Shown here: positions 26,487 to 36,220 of the stretch, piece after piece
How positions within the stretch are numbered: position 1 is the stretch's first letter
Layout of the letters: each line of letters opens with the position of its first letter
Made by a program: the position numbers and the translations under genes
Assembly (NCBI GenBank): GCA_016200135.1
Contig: JACQFI010000083.1
Location: forward strand, 1-64,000
Direction: 5' to 3'
Length of the DNA: 64,000 nt
Source: Planctomycetota bacterium
Lineage (GTDB): Bacteria > Planctomycetota > SZUA-567 > H5-PLA8
Notes under the pieces: generated by a model
Told to the model about the DNA's origin: nothing
Databases searched by the model: none
Seen by the model: only the letters and a program-made list of their open reading frames with translations

Positions 26487-27518
26487 TTACTTCGGCAGAC
26501 CTTCGAGCTTGTTCACCAAATCGTCCGAGAAATCCTGCGGAAGCTTGACCTTGCCGCCACCCAGCGCGGAAGCGTACACGGCCATCATCAGATCGCTGTT
26601 GATCGACGCCAGTTCCACGCGGGTCGGGAATTCCTTCCAACGGTTCTGCTTGAGGTGATCGCGGATGTCCGCGTACATCGCGCATTGAGACAGCCCGTCG
26701 TCCCGCGGCCACGCCGTCGAGCCGGTCTCGAACTTGCCGTCCAACCAGAGCGTCCAGCCTTGGTTGAGCGTCACCCAGATGCGGCCCTTGCTGCCGACGA
26801 TATCAACCTGGATGTGGTACCACTTCACGGTCTCGCCGGGCACATCGGGCGCGACGTCGCCGAAATTCATGAACAACCGTGCCGGCCCAAGGCCCGCCGT
26901 CGCCGAGGTATCGGAAGGCACGGGGAACTTCCCGAAGCGTTCGATGCCGTGTGCGTTGCCCAGCACCCATTCGGGCTCGGGCAGGCCGGAGATGCGCGCG
27001 GCCTTCATCGAGAGATCGAGCACGTGCGGGCCCTGCTCCAGGATGTTCGCGCGCGTGCTGCAGCGGATATAGCGGATCTCGCCCAGGGCTTTCTCCTTGA
27101 GCATGCCCCAGAAGCGCTGCCAGTGCGGCATCCACTGGTACTGCGTGTTGACTGCGATCAGGCGGCTCTTACCCAGTTCCGCGAGTTTGCGGGACTCCGA
27201 CGGCGTCAGCGCGATCGGCTTCTCGATCAGAATCGCGGGCGCGCCGGCCTTGATGGCGGGTTCCACAATGCTCGTGCGGATGGTCGGAGGCGTGCAGATG
27301 TCCACGAACTCCGGCTTCTCCTTCTGGATCATCTCCTCCATATTCTTGTAGGTCTTCGCCACCTTGAACTTTTCGGCGGCGGCCTTCAACTTGGGTTCGT
27401 CGATATCGCAGATGGCCACCAGGTCGATGGCGCCGCTCTTGATCATGCTGTCCATGTGCGTCTGCGCACGGCCGCCGCAGCCGATCTGCACAGCCCTTAA
27501 CTTCCCATTTGCGCTCAT
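26487..27518 (-). CDS. Gfo/Idh/MocA-family NAD(P)-dependent oxidoreductase
   Basis: 343 residues from the ATG at 27518, which follows GAGGAA. The N-terminal Rossmann fold has VQIGCGGRAQTHMDSM and AICDIDEPKL. The family's catalytic EKPIAL motif (with Lys) stands near residue 97, and the C-terminal alpha/beta domain follows. Members oxidise or reduce sugars, inositols or their derivatives with a bound nicotinamide cofactor. No signal peptide. It is probably a single-gene transcript, ending at the shared terminator. Upstream of it is an AT-rich stretch with TTGACT on the minus strand (27602-27607), a possible -35 box with no convincing -10 at the right distance. Confidence 0.9.
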   Translation of the reverse strand: MSANGKLRAVQIGCGGRAQTHMDSMIKSGAIDLVAICDIDEPKLKAAAEKFKVAKTYKNMEEMIQKEKPEFVDICTPPTIRTSIVEPAIKAGAPAILIEKPIALTPSESRKLAELGKSRLIAVNTQYQWMPHWQRFWGMLKEKALGEIRYIRCSTRANILEQGPHVLDLSMKAARISGLPEPEWVLGNAHGIERFGKFPVPSDTSATAGLGPARLFMNFGDVAPDVPGETVKWYHIQVDIVGSKGRIWVTLNQGWTLWLDGKFETGSTAWPRDDGLSQCAMYADIRDHLKQNRWKEFPTRVELASINSDLMMAVYASALGGGKVKLPQDFSDDLVNKLEGLPK

Positions 27519-27640
27519 GTGGTAATTCCTCGTGGGGGATCGTCCGGCTCCCGGTCCGGACAAACTTCACAAAATATCACATTATTTAACAATAGATCAC
27601 AAGTCAAGGATTTTCAGGCGGGCTCGCGCAAGTGCTTGCT

Positions 27641-30178
27641 CTATTGAGACTTCTTGATTTCCGCGCGCCACTTGACAGGGTCTTCGCCCATACTTTTACC
27701 GGTAATCGCCGAAAGCGCGCCCGCGGCTTCGGCTTTCAATTCCTTGTCATCGCCGGCGCGTTCGAGCGTGTCCACCAGGGCCGGGCATGCGAGCGGGCTG
27801 CCGAGTTGCCCGAGCGCCCAAGCCGCTTTGCGCTTGGCCGCAGGCGCGCCGTCCGAGAGCAGCGCAAGCAGCGCGCCGCCGGCCTTGGGGCTTCTTACTC
27901 GTCCCATCGCCATGGCGATCTCCGCCTGAACGCTCGCGTCCCGTTCTCTCGGAAGCGCCGCGGCCATGGCTGCGCCGTCGTTCAACGGCTTAGCCAAACC
28001 CAGCGCCCGCGCCGCGGCGCGGCGCGTTCCCGGAGCATTGTTCGCCAAATGGGCCTCGATGCCCTTGGTGTCTTTTATCGCAGGCAACTTTCCGAGCGCG
28101 TCTGCCGCCGCAAGTGAGACATCGGCATCCTGGTCCAGCAGCGCGGCAACCAAGCGCGGTTCGGCGCGCGAATCGGCGAGCACGCCCAGGTCGTACGCCG
28201 CTTGAAGGCGCTCTTCCGGCGAGCCCTTGAGCACCTTGTCCGCGGCAATCTCGAACGGCTCGGGCTTTCGCTCTTTCGGCTTCCCTTCCCCATCCAATTC
28301 GCCCATCGCGTCTTCGAGTTGCTTGTTGTAGTCGCCGGTCTGGACGATCACCTTTCCCAACGCCTGCGCAGCGGCGTTGCCACGACCGCCTGCGTATACG
28401 GTCAGAATCGAATCGGCCTTTCGGAGTTCGCTCAGTTTCTGCCGAGCCGCGGAGGCCAGCGCGGGCGGCTCAGCACGCGTGGCCAGTTTCACCAGATATA
28501 ACGTGATCGTTGGATCGGGCAGATCGTTGAGCGACTCGATCGCCGTGATGCGCACGCTTTCGTCGGGATCGTTTTTCAATGCCTGAAAGAGAAGTACGCC
28601 CGTATCTATAGGATGGATGCGCGCATATCCGATAAGCGCCGCTTTGCGGACCGGCACCGGCCGATCCGACACCGCCTGTGCTTTGATCGCCGGCGTCACG
28701 CGCGCGTCTTTCGTCTCCGCCAAAGCCTCGATCGCCGCAACCGCTACCGCTCCGCTGGGATCCGAATCCTCCGCCGCAAGTTCGAGCGCCTTGCGGGCAT
28801 CGGCAGCCTCGGGCGAACCGGCCACGATGCGGCCTTCACGCAGGTCTGCGGCCAAGGTCTTTACATGCAGCAACCGCGTCTCGGCGGAGCCTTGCGTCAG
28901 AGCCGCACGAAGTTCGTCGGCCTTCGATTTTCCCGGCCGCAGCCAGCCGGCGGAGATACCCACCGCCAGCAACACTACGGCTGCGGCAGCGACCGCCAGG
29001 CCCACGCCTAAGGATTTGTGCGTGCGCCACCAGTCGCCCGCGCGCTCAAGCAACGAAGGACCACTCGCGGATATGGAACGGCTCTCAAGAAAGGCCGAAA
29101 GGTCCGCGAGGAATTCGTCCATCGACGCATACCGCCGGGGCGGATTCTTCTCCATGGCCTTGGCGCAAATGCGCTCCAGGCTAACGGGAATACGCGCATC
29201 GACCTCCCGCAGCGGTTGCGCCCGATCGTGAACAACCTGGTAGATTGTCGCAACGACCGTCTTCCCTTCAAAAGGCGCGCGGTGCGCCAACACTTCGTAC
29301 ATCACCGCGCCCAGGCTGTACACGTCGCTGCGCTCGTCCAGCGTCATGCCCTGCGCCTGCTCGGGGCTCATGTACGACGGCGTGCCCATCACGCTGCCGG
29401 TCATAGAGAGCTTGACGCTCTCGGACGCATAGTCCTTCGCGAGCCCGAAGTCCATCACGACGGGCTCGCCGTTATGCCGCACCATGATGTTCTCGGGCTT
29501 GATGTCGCGATGAATCACGCCCTGCGCATGCGCGAAGGAGAGCGCCCGCGCGACCTTCTCGATCAACTCGACGCCCTGCCGGTGCCCCAACTTGTCGCCC
29601 GCGATGAACTCGGAGAGCATCCGGCCCTCGACGTACTCCATGCTGAGGTACGGCATGCCGTCCACCGAGCCGACGCCGTAAATCTCCACGATGTTCGGGT
29701 GTTTGAGCTTCGCGATCGCGCGCGCCTCGCGCAGAAAACGCTGCGCCGCGTCCGGAACGAGGGACTCCGCGCCGGGCAGCATGATCTTGATTGCCGCCTT
29801 GCGCCGCAGTTCGAGCTGATCGGCAAGCAAGACGGCGCCCATCCCGCCGCGACCAAGCTCTTTGACGATTCGGTAGCCATCGAAGATCTCGGGAAGCAAC
29901 TTCTTCAAGTCCGCAGGCGCCGCAGCGCCCTGGATCTGCAGTTCGAGTTCGTCCTCGGGAGCGCCCACCGTCGATATGCCGGGGACCTGCGGCGGCGGCA
30001 CCAGCACCGTCGCGGGCGACAGGCTGCTCTCGGCCCCCGCCTCAGGCGACAGAACGGCGCGGCAGTCTTTGCAAAGATATTTCTTATCCGGCTGGGCGTT
30101 GCGAATCCGGTACGCCTTGCGGCATGCCGGGCAGGTGTACCCATGGAGTACGGCGTCTTGCGGCTGCGCGGCGTCCAT
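27641..30178 (-). CDS. Membrane Ser/Thr protein kinase with C-terminal HEAT-like repeats
   Basis: About 845 residues from ATG 30178, behind GGGAGG. A zinc ribbon (CPACRKAY...CKDC) is at residues 16-41. The Hanks kinase domain (about 85-350) has the ELGRGGMGAVLLAD loop, HRDIKPENIM with catalytic Asp, DFGLAKDY and YMSPEQAQG. One TM helix lies at about 395-415 (LGVGLAVAAAAVVLLAVGIS). The outer part (450-845) is built of HEAT/PBS-type repeats, for example PDESVRITAIESLNDLPDP and DADVSLAAADALGKLP. All usual catalytic residues are present, so it is probably active, with the repeats sensing something outside. It lies 76 bases after the FtsX-like permease, perhaps as the last gene of that operon. Confidence 0.92.
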   Translation of the reverse strand: MDAAQPQDAVLHGYTCPACRKAYRIRNAQPDKKYLCKDCRAVLSPEAGAESSLSPATVLVPPPQVPGISTVGAPEDELELQIQGAAAPADLKKLLPEIFDGYRIVKELGRGGMGAVLLADQLELRRKAAIKIMLPGAESLVPDAAQRFLREARAIAKLKHPNIVEIYGVGSVDGMPYLSMEYVEGRMLSEFIAGDKLGHRQGVELIEKVARALSFAHAQGVIHRDIKPENIMVRHNGEPVVMDFGLAKDYASESVKLSMTGSVMGTPSYMSPEQAQGMTLDERSDVYSLGAVMYEVLAHRAPFEGKTVVATIYQVVHDRAQPLREVDARIPVSLERICAKAMEKNPPRRYASMDEFLADLSAFLESRSISASGPSLLERAGDWWRTHKSLGVGLAVAAAAVVLLAVGISAGWLRPGKSKADELRAALTQGSAETRLLHVKTLAADLREGRIVAGSPEAADARKALELAAEDSDPSGAVAVAAIEALAETKDARVTPAIKAQAVSDRPVPVRKAALIGYARIHPIDTGVLLFQALKNDPDESVRITAIESLNDLPDPTITLYLVKLATRAEPPALASAARQKLSELRKADSILTVYAGGRGNAAAQALGKVIVQTGDYNKQLEDAMGELDGEGKPKERKPEPFEIAADKVLKGSPEERLQAAYDLGVLADSRAEPRLVAALLDQDADVSLAAADALGKLPAIKDTKGIEAHLANNAPGTRRAAARALGLAKPLNDGAAMAAALPRERDASVQAEIAMAMGRVRSPKAGGALLALLSDGAPAAKRKAAWALGQLGSPLACPALVDTLERAGDDKELKAEAAGALSAITGKSMGEDPVKWRAEIKKSQ

Positions 30179-30254
30179 CCGTCGGCCTCCCGGCGGCGCT
30201 ACCACCACAACTTAACCGAGGCGGACCGCGGGCGGAAACCTATTCCCGGCCGGC

Positions 30255-33200
30255 TTACGCGCCTTCGGAGCGCAATCCGTCGAGCAGATTACCGCGCAGG
30301 GCCAAGAGCACGGCCAGCCAAGTCCAGACCAAGCCGCTCACCAGCACGCCGGCCATGGTCCATCCCAGCGATTCGTACGGGATATCCGCGCCGGGACTTC
30401 GCAGCGCCGGCACCACGGCCACCGCGGCGGCAATGAGTCCGCACAGAAGCCCGGCCAGAAGCAGAACGCCGTGCTCTCCGGCCACCAGCCAGCGCAGCGT
30501 GCTCTTCTTAAATCCCACCGCGCGCAGCAGCGCGAGTTCCCCGCGGCGCTCAAGCACATTCCGCAGGACCACGACGCCCATGCCGATGCTGCCCAATAGG
30601 AGCCCCAGCCCACCCAGCACCTGGAACGTGGAGAGGTACGTGTTCTCGACCGCGCTGAACTCCGCGAGACGCCGTGAAGCATCGCTCGCTTCGAGCCCGA
30701 AATCTTCCAGCCGCTCGCTCACGTAAGCCGTGACTTCCACCGCGCGCTCCGGCGGCGCGTCGATCAGGAACATCTTGTAGCCGCTCTCCGAGGGGAAGCG
30801 CTCGATGAACCGGTCCTCGTCGATCAGCAGTCCGCCTTGCAGGATGGACGTCGCAAGAGTCGCCACGATGCGAACCTTGAACGCCTTCCCGCGTTCGTCC
30901 ACGAAGTCCAGCGTATCGCCGGCCTCTTTGCCCAAGGCCCAGGTGACGGAATTCGCATCGCCGATCGCCGGCACGGCTCCATCGGTCTCGGTTTTTTTCA
31001 ACAGGAGCCACGGATTGGCCTTGTCGGCGTGCCCGTCCGCAAAAGACGAAAAGGAGAACGCGCTCCGGTCCGCCAGCGCTTCGGGCCGGATACCCCAAAG
31101 CTGCGGCGTCTGCGCCCGGTTGAGGTTCAGGCAACTCGCCTCGTCACCGGCATGCAGGCGCAGTTGAACGAACGAGACGCCATCCAGATCTTTCTTGGTC
31201 ATGGTGTACGCATCGCGCCCCGCGGGGCTGTTCAGGTCGTGCATCAGGGGCAGCGCGGACTGCGCGAAGAGCGCGAATCCGCCCGTGCCGGACGTTCTCT
31301 GCATGGCGCCTTCCTTCGGGTCCATGCGATTCGCACCGACCGCCGCGACCAGAAAGACGCCGCTCGCGAGCAGACCCAGCGTCGCCAGACTCCGGCCCCG
31401 CCGCCTGGCCATGTTGCGAACACTTAGCGCCGCCGCCGAGAGTTGCGGCGACTGCGCGCGACCCAAGTGGGCAAGCAGGGCGGCGCCCAGCGTGAGCGCC
31501 GCCGTGAGCAGCAGGAAACCGGCTCCAAAGAACGCACCCGCGGCGGCTTCATCCCGCCGAGGACCTGCCCAGGCAACCAGCGCCACGGCAAGTACGATGC
31601 ACGCGATGCCGGTCCAGGTGGACCATATCGCTTTCGCCGGAGCGGACGCCGCTTCGCTCCCGACGCCCGTGCCCACGCCGAGCAGTTCACGGGCGGGACG
31701 CCTGGCCTGACTACGTACGCCGAACCAGATCGTGAACATCACTATGATCACACTCGAGCAAAGGCCGATCGCCAGGGTGGCGGGCTCCGCGTGAAAGAAG
31801 AGCGCCGAGGTGCCCACCGCGTCGTGCCAAGCCGTGGAGAGTCCATAGAGCATGGCGCGTGCATAGTAGATCCCGCAACCGACACCGAGTGCTCCGCCGA
31901 CCAGGGCGAGGCCCATTCCTTCCAGCAACAATACACGGCGCACGAGTTTGGGAGTGAAACCAACCGCGAGCAGCGTGCCGATCTCGGAGGCCCGGCGTTC
32001 GATGCTGAACCGGAAGAGGAGCCCCATCAGAATCAGCGCGGCGAGGATGAGGAAGAAACTGAAGCCGATGAACAATTGGCCGAAGTCCTGCGCCTGGTCG
32101 CCCGCTTTGAGCGCTTGGTCGCGGACGGGCATGAAGACAAGCCCGGCGAGTTTGGGGTCCAGGTTCTTGCGGAGTTCCGCCGTCAGTTTCTCCTTCGCGC
32201 CCGCTTCAAACGGATAACGGATGGCCGTGTAATCGCCGAAGCGGTTCTTCCAGATCGAGAGACCTTCCTTCAGCGAGACGAACGCCTTGGGCGTGCCGCG
32301 GTAGTCCTTCCAATATTTCTCGTCCTGGTCGCGGATCTTGTTGGTATCGATCTTGAAGCCCGGGTCCCAATCCTTGCAGTTCTGCGCGTCCTTCAACCCG
32401 GGGAAATCCGGCATCAGCTCCTTGTCGGCGGCTTCCTTCTCGATGGGAAGCACCTTCTTGATTTGAAAGGTGCTCGACTGCTCCTCCAGTTTTCGCATGG
32501 GGCCCATGACGTAGTACTTCACCGTGATTCGGTCGCCGGCCTTCGTTTTCAGGTCGTCGGCCAGCCATTGATTGATGACGATCTCGCCGTCCTTCGTATC
32601 CTCGGGAACGAGCGGCGGCCCCAACGCGGCCACGATGGAATAAGGCGTGGTCTGCTCGCCCGCCTTAAACTCATTGACGAAATACCCGAGAATGCCCCGT
32701 GCGCCGGGCGCGGCATTCAGCGCCTGCTCCGCGACAAAGCCGTCGAGGAAGACCCGGCGTGTCCGCAGTTCGAGGGCTTTTCCCGCCGCAGGAATCTCGA
32801 CCTCCCGAATTTCCAGCTCCGCGTCTTCTAGCGTCCAGGTTTTCTTCAACGCCTCTTCCGCTTGCTCAAGCGCCACCGCTTCGCCGCCGCCCAGGAGCAG
32901 CACGTTTGCGCGCGGACCCACGGAGACCGCCTTCTGCAAGGCTTTCAGCGACACGAAGGCATTAAACGGCGGCACCTGATTGGCCTGCAGCCCGAACCGG
33001 CCGAATCCCAGGTCCGACGCGATGGCGGAAACGGTCAAGCGGATGCGGATCGTGGCATCGTCTTCGGTCGAGAGCGGCGCGTCGCGCGAGAGGCCGCTGG
33101 GCTTATTGACCTTCAGCACCACGCTGTCGCCGAACTTGGCAGCGAGTTGCGCTGCGAGCCGTTCGTTCAGAATCACTTCGCCCGGACCCGGCACGAGGGC

Positions 33201-33566
33201 TTCGCCGTCGCCCAACTTTCCAAAACGCCCATCCACGCCCAGCACCTGGACGTTGTTCGCGCGCGCGGCACGGTCGCTGCGCACGACGCTGCCCGGAAGC
33301 TGCAGCACCGGCGCGGCGAGCGCTTGCACGGCTTCCGCTAAATCGTCGGCCAGCTTATCGCGAAAGAGCCGCTCGCCCGACGCCACCGCGTAACGCACCT
33401 GGCCGAGCCGCATCAGTGCCATGCGGTGCAGGGTATAGCGGACCGAATCGCCCACCACCAAGGCGCCGACGAGCACCGCGCTTCCGACTGCGGCGCCCAG
33501 CAGCACGCCCAAATGGGAGCGCCAATGGAAGGTTAGCCCGCGCAGGGCTAGCGAGGCCGGCGTCAT
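30255..33566 (-). CDS. FtsX-like ABC transporter permease (MacB/LolC type, 1103 aa)
   Basis: 1103 residues. It starts with a TM helix (LGVLLGAAVGSAVLVGALVVGD) and a long MacB-like periplasmic domain. Blocks of helices follow in the middle (FGQLFIGFSFFLILAALILM, RRVLLLEGMGLALVGGALGV) and at the C-terminus (LGLLLGSIGMGVVVLRNVLE), so about ten TM segments in two FtsX repeats. This is the duplicated-permease form. Such transporters move lipids, peptides or small molecules from the periplasmic side, or work mechanically across the envelope. The ATG overlaps the stop of the ATPase gene by four bases (33563-33566). Confidence 0.88.
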   Translation of the reverse strand: MTPASLALRGLTFHWRSHLGVLLGAAVGSAVLVGALVVGDSVRYTLHRMALMRLGQVRYAVASGERLFRDKLADDLAEAVQALAAPVLQLPGSVVRSDRAARANNVQVLGVDGRFGKLGDGEALVPGPGEVILNERLAAQLAAKFGDSVVLKVNKPSGLSRDAPLSTEDDATIRIRLTVSAIASDLGFGRFGLQANQVPPFNAFVSLKALQKAVSVGPRANVLLLGGGEAVALEQAEEALKKTWTLEDAELEIREVEIPAAGKALELRTRRVFLDGFVAEQALNAAPGARGILGYFVNEFKAGEQTTPYSIVAALGPPLVPEDTKDGEIVINQWLADDLKTKAGDRITVKYYVMGPMRKLEEQSSTFQIKKVLPIEKEAADKELMPDFPGLKDAQNCKDWDPGFKIDTNKIRDQDEKYWKDYRGTPKAFVSLKEGLSIWKNRFGDYTAIRYPFEAGAKEKLTAELRKNLDPKLAGLVFMPVRDQALKAGDQAQDFGQLFIGFSFFLILAALILMGLLFRFSIERRASEIGTLLAVGFTPKLVRRVLLLEGMGLALVGGALGVGCGIYYARAMLYGLSTAWHDAVGTSALFFHAEPATLAIGLCSSVIIVMFTIWFGVRSQARRPARELLGVGTGVGSEAASAPAKAIWSTWTGIACIVLAVALVAWAGPRRDEAAAGAFFGAGFLLLTAALTLGAALLAHLGRAQSPQLSAAALSVRNMARRRGRSLATLGLLASGVFLVAAVGANRMDPKEGAMQRTSGTGGFALFAQSALPLMHDLNSPAGRDAYTMTKKDLDGVSFVQLRLHAGDEASCLNLNRAQTPQLWGIRPEALADRSAFSFSSFADGHADKANPWLLLKKTETDGAVPAIGDANSVTWALGKEAGDTLDFVDERGKAFKVRIVATLATSILQGGLLIDEDRFIERFPSESGYKMFLIDAPPERAVEVTAYVSERLEDFGLEASDASRRLAEFSAVENTYLSTFQVLGGLGLLLGSIGMGVVVLRNVLERRGELALLRAVGFKKSTLRWLVAGEHGVLLLAGLLCGLIAAAVAVVPALRSPGADIPYESLGWTMAGVLVSGLVWTWLAVLLALRGNLLDGLRSEGA

Positions 33567-34279
33567 GCGCGGGTCTCAGAGGTGGCAGGAATCAGCGCGC
33601 CATCGCGCAGTTCCAACGCCCGGTTCATGCGCGCGGAGAGCGAGAGCGCGTGCGTGACCAATATAAGGGTCACACCAAGCTCCTTATTGAGTTCCACCAG
33701 CAGATCGGCGAGTTTGTCGGACGCCGCCCGGTCGAGCGCCCCGGTCGGTTCGTCCGCCAGAAGGAGCTTGGGCTGATTGATCAGCGCACGGACTACGGCC
33801 GTTCGCTGCCGTTCGCCGCCCGAAAGCTGCGCGGGCCGATGCGTCAGGCGAGGACCCAGGCCCACGCGGTCCAGCAGTTTTCGCGCTCGCTCCTCGGCGC
33901 CCTGCTTCACGGCCGCATCCGAACTCGCCAAGGTCGGCACCAGGACGTTTTCGAGCACGCTGCATTGCGGCAGCAAATGGTGCGACTGAAAAATGAATCC
34001 GATCTTCCGGTTGCGCAACTCGGCCAGCGCCGCATCGCCGAGCGCGAGCAGATCCTGCCCGTCCAAGCGCGCCTTGCCGCCGGTCGGCCGGTCCAGCGTG
34101 CCGATGATGTTCAGCAGTGTGCTCTTGCCCGAACCCGATGGCCCGATGATCGCGAGCGACTCGCCCGCGGAGACGGTAAGATTCAATTGATTAAGCACGT
34201 AGACCGGCGCGCCGCTGTCGGGCGCATCGTATCCTTTGCTGATGCCTTCCAGTTCGATCAGGGCATGCGATTCCGGCAT
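33563..34279 (-). CDS. ABC transporter ATP-binding protein (LolD/MacB type)
   Basis: 238 residues. Walker A GPSGSGKSTLLNIIG, the Q-loop in GFIFQSHHLLP, signature LSGGERQRTAVVRAL, Walker B LLLADEPTGALD and the H-loop in LILVTHA are all present and normal. The YVLNQLNLTVSAGESLAI start is that of the MacB/LolD branch, whose partners are FtsX-like permeases, as here. It is coupled to the permease by a 4-bp overlap and lies 15 bases after the PaaK-like gene, which ties the exporter to the biosynthetic genes. Confidence 0.94.
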   Translation of the reverse strand: MPESHALIELEGISKGYDAPDSGAPVYVLNQLNLTVSAGESLAIIGPSGSGKSTLLNIIGTLDRPTGGKARLDGQDLLALGDAALAELRNRKIGFIFQSHHLLPQCSVLENVLVPTLASSDAAVKQGAEERARKLLDRVGLGPRLTHRPAQLSGGERQRTAVVRALINQPKLLLADEPTGALDRAASDKLADLLVELNKELGVTLILVTHALSLSARMNRALELRDGALIPATSETRA

Positions 34280-34294
34280 GGTTCCCCCAACGGT

Positions 34295-35596
34295 TCAGGG
34301 CTTGTCCAGACGAACCCAGCGTTTGGCTTTCATCTCGAAGCGCGGCAGCGAACCGCACGGTACGGCCTTGACAGGAACCCGCAAGGTAAGGGCCGCCTTG
34401 AGCCGCTCTTCGATCTTCCGCGCCAAGCCCGCCGCGTCGGCGCAACCCGGCACAGGCTCGATTTGAATGCGCAGCTCGGACATGTTCCGTTCGGAAAAAA
34501 GTTCCACGCGATACTCCACGGCCTCCGCGAATTCACGCACGAGTTCTTCGATGGCCGCCGGATACACGTTTACACCGCGCACGAGCACCATGTCGTCGGC
34601 GCGCCCCAGAATGCCGCCTTCCAGTTTGAAATCGAATTGGCCGCATGCGCAAGCTTGCGGCGGTCCGCGCCGCACCAGATCGCCCGTGCGGTACCGCACC
34701 AGCGGCGAGCCCGTGCGGCCCAAGGTCGTCAGCACCAGCTCGCCCGTCTGCCCTGCCGGAACGACCGTACCGGTATTCGGATCGATAACTTCCGCATAAT
34801 AAGACGAATCGATGATGTGCAAGCGGCCCGGCGTGCTGGGGCATTCGTAGCTTACGGGACCGACCTCGGTCATGCCATGGTGATCGCAGACCCGCGCGCT
34901 ACCCCAGACTTCTTCGATGCGTTTGCGCACGCCGGGAATGCTCCCGCCGGGCTCGCCCGCAACGATGATGCGCCGGATCTTCGAGCGGGCCAAGTCCACC
35001 GGCGCGGCCGGATCTTCGCTCGCAGCCCCCGCAAGCCGCAATGCGTATGTAGGCGTGCAGCATAGAACCGTCGCCGCGTTGTCCACAATGGCGCGCAAGC
35101 GCGCCGCGCTGCTCATGCCGCCCCCGGGAATGCACAGGCAGCCTCGCCGCGTCCCGGATTCATAGGCCGTCCAGAATCCAATGAAAGGGCCAAAGGAGAA
35201 GGCGAAGAAGATCCGGTCGGCGCGCGTTACACCGGCCGCGTCGTAGACCCGGTCCCAGTTCGAGAGCATCCACGCCCAGCTCTCCTCGGTATCAAGCCAG
35301 CGCAGCGGCGCGCCGGTGCTCGCGCTCGTCTGGTGATAGCGCGTGTAGCGTTCGAGAGGAAAGGTGAGGTTCGAGCCGAACGGAGGATGCGCGCGCTGGT
35401 CCTCGATCAGCTCGCTCTTGGCGGTAAACGGCGCGCGCGCCGAGAAGTCTTCCAGAGAAACGATCTTGCCGAGGCTCGACAGTTTTTTCGCATAAAAAGC
35501 GTTGGAAGACTCCAGCGCTGCCAGCAACGCACGCAACCGGGCGAACTGCCCGCGCTCTACTTCCGCTCGATCTTTCGGTTGCTCGGCCGCGGACAT
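34295..35596 (-). CDS. PaaK-like adenylate-forming ligase (phenylacetate-CoA ligase family)
   Basis: 433 residues, a common PaaK length. The ATP-binding loop is HQTSASTGAPLRW (residue about 89). Later motifs are YECPSTPGRLHIID, ELVLTTLGRTGSPLVRYRTGDLV and the C-terminal lid VRGVNVYPAAIEELV. These enzymes activate an aryl or acyl acid as the adenylate and pass it to CoA or a carrier. A phenolic or benzoic acid is a likely substrate, given the chorismate-lyase-like gene in the same operon, but that is inference. Shine-Dalgarno GGAGG. Ten bases after the EamA-like gene. Confidence 0.85.
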   Translation of the reverse strand: MSAAEQPKDRAEVERGQFARLRALLAALESSNAFYAKKLSSLGKIVSLEDFSARAPFTAKSELIEDQRAHPPFGSNLTFPLERYTRYHQTSASTGAPLRWLDTEESWAWMLSNWDRVYDAAGVTRADRIFFAFSFGPFIGFWTAYESGTRRGCLCIPGGGMSSAARLRAIVDNAATVLCCTPTYALRLAGAASEDPAAPVDLARSKIRRIIVAGEPGGSIPGVRKRIEEVWGSARVCDHHGMTEVGPVSYECPSTPGRLHIIDSSYYAEVIDPNTGTVVPAGQTGELVLTTLGRTGSPLVRYRTGDLVRRGPPQACACGQFDFKLEGGILGRADDMVLVRGVNVYPAAIEELVREFAEAVEYRVELFSERNMSELRIQIEPVPGCADAAGLARKIEERLKAALTLRVPVKAVPCGSLPRFEMKAKRWVRLDKP

Positions 35597-35606
35597 TGCG
35601 CCTCCG

Positions 35607-36194
35607 TTATGGCGACTTCGTTTCCGGCTCCACGGGGGTGCTCTTGAGCGCGTCGGTGGGCGCGACAGTTACGGCAGGCAAGGGCGCCGCCGGTTTGGAC
35701 GGATCGGGACGGTACAAGGCCACTAGGCAGCCGCCCACCGCCGCTAAGAACACTCCGGCCACGAACGGCCATTTGACTTCGGAAAAAGTGCCTTGCTTGA
35801 ACAGCACATATAGGGAAGTCACGATCGGCGCACCGGCAAAGACGATCGACATGATCACGTTCGGCGGCTGCTGGTGGCTTCCCAGCGCAAGTAGGAGCGT
35901 GAACGCGCCGACCGCACCGAGAACGCCCGCGAACAGCGACCACTTCCAGCCAGCCGGCTCGAAACTCCATTCGGTCCCGCGCATCAGCAAAAGAGCGGCC
36001 GGCGCCAGCACCGCAACCAGAAAGTAAGCGACGCCCACGAACAGGAAAGCCTTCAGGCCGCCGCTCTCTTTATCTTTCATGCCTAACTGGCCGGCCAGAA
36101 GCATCGGACCGTACAGGCCCCACGTACAGATGGTCATCCCGGCAAAGACAAGCCAGGTCATTCCCGAAGGTGCGGCATGGTCGGTCGGCGGCAT
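35607..36194 (-). CDS. EamA-like membrane protein (half-size)
   Basis: 195 residues. The ATG at 36194 is placed eight bases after AAGGAG; the TTG at 36200 is too close. About five hydrophobic helices (WLVFAGMTICTWGLYGPMLL, FLFVGVAYFLVAVLAPAALL, WSLFAGVLGAVGAFTLLLAL, NVIMSIVFAGAPIVTSLYVL, FVAGVFLAAVGGCLVALY) and a Pro-rich cytoplasmic tail. It resembles one half of an EamA/DMT-type transporter. It may help to export the pathway's product. Same operon as the genes around it. Confidence 0.65.
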   Translation of the reverse strand: MPPTDHAAPSGMTWLVFAGMTICTWGLYGPMLLAGQLGMKDKESGGLKAFLFVGVAYFLVAVLAPAALLLMRGTEWSFEPAGWKWSLFAGVLGAVGAFTLLLALGSHQQPPNVIMSIVFAGAPIVTSLYVLFKQGTFSEVKWPFVAGVFLAAVGGCLVALYRPDPSKPAAPLPAVTVAPTDALKSTPVEPETKSP

Positions 36195-36220
36195 GCTCAA
36201 ATCTCCTTGAATCCTATGGG

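Noticed and set aside
27602-27607. TTGACT as promoter of the Gfo/Idh gene
   Set aside because: The -35 box is good, but the best AT-rich -10 candidate is only 15 bases away, so I did not list it as a promoter.
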